Source: Bacilli bacterium (lineage in GTDB: Bacteria; Bacillota_I; Bacilli_A; RFN20; CAG-826). From it: 49,885 nt of DNA. This document shows positions 48,232 through 49,885 of this stretch, piece by piece (within the stretch, counting starts at the first letter, position 1; each line of letters starts with the position of its first letter). The notes below the pieces were generated by a model. The model had not been told where the DNA came from and made no database searches. It saw nothing but the letters and a program-made list of their open reading frames with translations. The DNA is taken from the NCBI GenBank assembly GCA_017454295.1, contig JAFTDF010000036.1:1-49885 (forward strand), in the 5' to 3' direction. Position numbers and translations under genes: made by a program.

Positions 48232-48759
48232 TTAGCTGTTGATTCCGTCTCTGATTGTTTTGACCGTTAAATCAATCATGTCATCAACCGGCATCTTTTT
48301 CTCTCTTCTCACCCATTCTTTATAAAAGAATAAAGTAGCGTTCACCAAATATCCGATTTTAAAACTTCTATCCATCGTAATCGTGGTTTCGTCAACGCTT
48401 CTGGTCATGACGTCTTTGATCATTTGATTCCTGATATAGGCGTTTTCACTATTCAAAGTAAGGCGTTCATAGAACTTTCCTTGCGATTCCGAAAAATAGA
48501 AAAACTGCTTTGTGCATTCATATAAATCATCAATGGGATCCAATCCTTTGACTAAATTAGAAAAATCGTCCGCTAATTGTTTTTGCGTGGCTTCTAATAA
48601 ATCATCCAAAGATTGGTAATGGAGATAAAACGTTTTCCTATCGATGGAAGCAAGACGGCACAACTCGCTAACGGATATATCTTCAAAATATTTGCTCGCC
48701 AACAATGTTTTGAATGCATAACGTATCTGCTGTTCTTTTTTGATATATCGTTGGTCCAT
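48232..48759 (-). CDS. TetR-family transcriptional regulator
   Basis: This 175-residue regulator has an N-terminal helix-turn-helix (IRYAFKTLLASKYFEDISVSEL, then DRKTFYLHYQS) and a variable effector domain. It is divergent from the aldo/keto reductase gene across 124 bp that hold a repeated 12-mer, so it probably controls that gene and itself. GGTGG lies before the ATG. Confidence 0.85.
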   Translation of the reverse strand: MDQRYIKKEQQIRYAFKTLLASKYFEDISVSELCRLASIDRKTFYLHYQSLDDLLEATQKQLADDFSNLVKGLDPIDDLYECTKQFFYFSESQGKFYERLTLNSENAYIRNQMIKDVMTRSVDETTITMDRSFKIGYLVNATLFFYKEWVRREKKMPVDDMIDLTVKTIRDGINS

Positions 48760-48782
48760 TTTAATCCACCTTTTTCCTTAAG

Positions 48783-48869
48783 CTGTGGAATAAGCAAGTT
48801 CGCTTCTTGCTGCGTTAACGAAGCCATTGTATTCTAAGCGTGCAAGTTAATCAACAACTGTGGAATAAG
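48783..48869. repeat. Direct repeats of CTGTGGAATAAG between tetR and the reductase gene
   Basis: CTGTGGAATAAG occurs at 48783-48794 and 48858-48869, same orientation, 75 bp apart; each copy lies close to one of the divergent starts. Candidate operators. GCAAG/CTTGC (48794-48810) adds a small inverted repeat. Confidence 0.5.
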
Positions 48870-48883
48870 TGGAGGAGACCAGG

Positions 48884-49747
48884 ATGAAAACAGTGAAGTT
48901 AAACAATGGAATTGAAATGCCCCAATTGGGTATCGGCGTTTACGCTTTAAGCCCAGACGATGCGGAATTTGCCGTCAAAACCGCACTGGAAAACGGCTAT
49001 CGCCTCATTGATACCGCCAATGTTTATCGCAATGAAAAAGCCGTAGGTCGCGGAATCAAAGCCAGCGGAGTTAGCAGAGAAGAAATCTTTATTACCACCA
49101 AGTTATGGCCGCAAGATTATAAGTATGAAGACGCTAAAAAAGCGATCGACGCTTCTTTGAAAAGACTAGGCGTGGACTATATTGATCTGCTTCTTCTTCA
49201 TCAACAATATGGGCCATATTTGGAAGCATATAGAGCCATGGAAGATGCGGTGAAAGAAGGCAAAGTAAGAGCAATCGGCTTGTCCGACTTTAACGCAAAA
49301 AGATTCCAAGATGTCGTTGATCATGCCTCCATCATGCCGGCAGTGCATCAGGTTGAAACTCATCCGTTCTTTCAAGAAAGGGATTTAGCGGACTTGGCGG
49401 GTAAAGTGAATTGCCACATCGAATCCTGGTTCCCGCTTGGCGGAAGGGATGATATCCAAAAGATCATTGGTAACGAAACGGTTGTTCGCATTGCTAACGC
49501 TCACCATAAATCGCCGGCCCAAGTCGTGCTAAGATGGCACTTGCAGATGGGATATATCGTTATTCCTGGAAGCAGAAACAAAGATCACATCTTAGATAAC
49601 ATCAATGTCTTTGATTTTGAACTAACAAGCGAAGAGATGGAACAAATCCATCAATTGGATGGCACGGGTAGATTCTTCAATATGAGCGAAGAAGATCAAG
49701 AAAGATGGTTCTTAGGATCCACGATTGATTTCGATGCCCAAAAATAG
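48884..49747 (+). CDS. Aldo/keto reductase
   Basis: This 287-residue AKR reduces aldehydes or ketones with NADPH. The tetrad is visible: Asp in LIDTANVYRNE, Tyr of the same segment, Lys in ITTKLWP and His in LLLHQQ. VRAIGLSDF and VIPGSRNKDHILDNI form the cofactor site. GGAGGAG precedes the ATG; a GTG 15 bases upstream is less likely. Probably controlled by the divergent TetR protein. Confidence 0.9.
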   Translation: MKTVKLNNGIEMPQLGIGVYALSPDDAEFAVKTALENGYRLIDTANVYRNEKAVGRGIKASGVSREEIFITTKLWPQDYKYEDAKKAIDASLKRLGVDYIDLLLLHQQYGPYLEAYRAMEDAVKEGKVRAIGLSDFNAKRFQDVVDHASIMPAVHQVETHPFFQERDLADLAGKVNCHIESWFPLGGRDDIQKIIGNETVVRIANAHHKSPAQVVLRWHLQMGYIVIPGSRNKDHILDNINVFDFELTSEEMEQIHQLDGTGRFFNMSEEDQERWFLGSTIDFDAQK

Positions 49748-49885
49748 GAGGCTAACTATTAGAAATCAATAGAAATTTCTCTTCTTGCGACTCCTCTTTG
49801 CAAAAGCCGGCCTGAAAACCGCGCGAGGCGAGTGTCGAATCGCGGAATCGTTCTTTGAAAAAGCTAGACTAACGCAGTTTGGACG
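49748..49885. other. Right edge, no supported gene
   Basis: AGAAAT/ATTTCT can pair near 49760 but without a T-tract. A minus-strand frame is open from the edge for about 42 codons, yet has no recognisable content. Confidence 0.3.

Noticed and set aside
49757-49885. Minus-strand open frame at the right edge
   Set aside because: About 42 codons, no start in view and no recognisable content.
42989-49885. Integrated element with an att repeat of tRNA-Trp
   Set aside because: I found no second copy of the tRNA 3' end and no integrase in the window, so only a composition shift can be claimed.
1-49885. CRISPR array
   Set aside because: No regularly spaced repeats were seen; the only RNA-guided system is TnpB.

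Overview
The window reads as chromosome of a Gram-positive-type (monoderm) bacterium of the Bacilli/Firmicutes, probably an uncultivated gut relative of Erysipelotrichales or the RF39/RFN20 groups. The case rests on lipoprotein signal peptides, a cdaA-glmM-glmS operon, a lysine riboswitch, a compact Tad locus without outer-membrane parts and a Zur-type regulator. TGA is used as a normal stop and the tRNA-Trp has a CCA anticodon, so this is not a code-4 Mollicute. The taxonomic placement is inference.

Layout. 1-1700: a small ORF, then a minus-strand pair, a STAS-plus-kinase protein and a translationally coupled 53-residue membrane protein. 1755-4414: a lysine riboswitch with its promoter and a three-gene amino-acid ABC transporter, so very probably a lysine importer. 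4489-10780: cdaA (c-di-AMP), glmM and glmS (amino sugars), deoD, a NERD-like protein and a membrane protein. 10816-12598 (minus): gltX followed by its own tRNA-Glu and a terminator. 12744-20522: tRNA-Gly, S66 peptidase, cyclophilin, lipid kinase, a large repeat protein, two CNNM/CBS proteins and a guanylate kinase. 20615-25254: a reduced Tad pilus operon ending in a 50-residue pilin-like protein. 25330-29648: acyl carrier protein, tRNA-Asn and tRNA-Glu, membrane proteins, a CstA transporter and two flavoproteins. 29751-31131: a TnpB-only IS605-type element with a structured right end that overlaps the 3' end of znuB. 31113-33936: znuABC (minus) and a divergent Fur/Zur gene sharing a 7-1-7 box. 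34029-42915: an iron-sulfur/FAD oxidoreductase with HypA, GDPD, sirtuin, DUF5662, a TrkA/TrkA/TrkH potassium module and YqeY. 42989-43062: tRNA-Trp.

After tRNA-Trp the sequence becomes visibly richer in A+T and turns into an accessory region: an AbiE-type toxin-antitoxin pair, a decayed ORF, a DUF3800 gene with a structured RNA starting at its predicted transcription start, a lipoprotein, a proline-iminopeptidase-like hydrolase, and a TetR regulator divergent from an aldo/keto reductase.

Two themes run through the window. Regulatory structure is rich: the riboswitch, a DUF3800 leader RNA, a Zur box and palindromes over several promoters. Several genes (cdaA, gmk, cstA) have a -10 box placed so that +1 falls exactly on the start codon with no Shine-Dalgarno, which suggests leaderless mRNAs. 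The strongest leads are the DUF3800 RNA, the TnpB element at znuB, the oxidoreductase-HypA pair without a hydrogenase in view, and the protein carrying six TAEDIR-type motifs.
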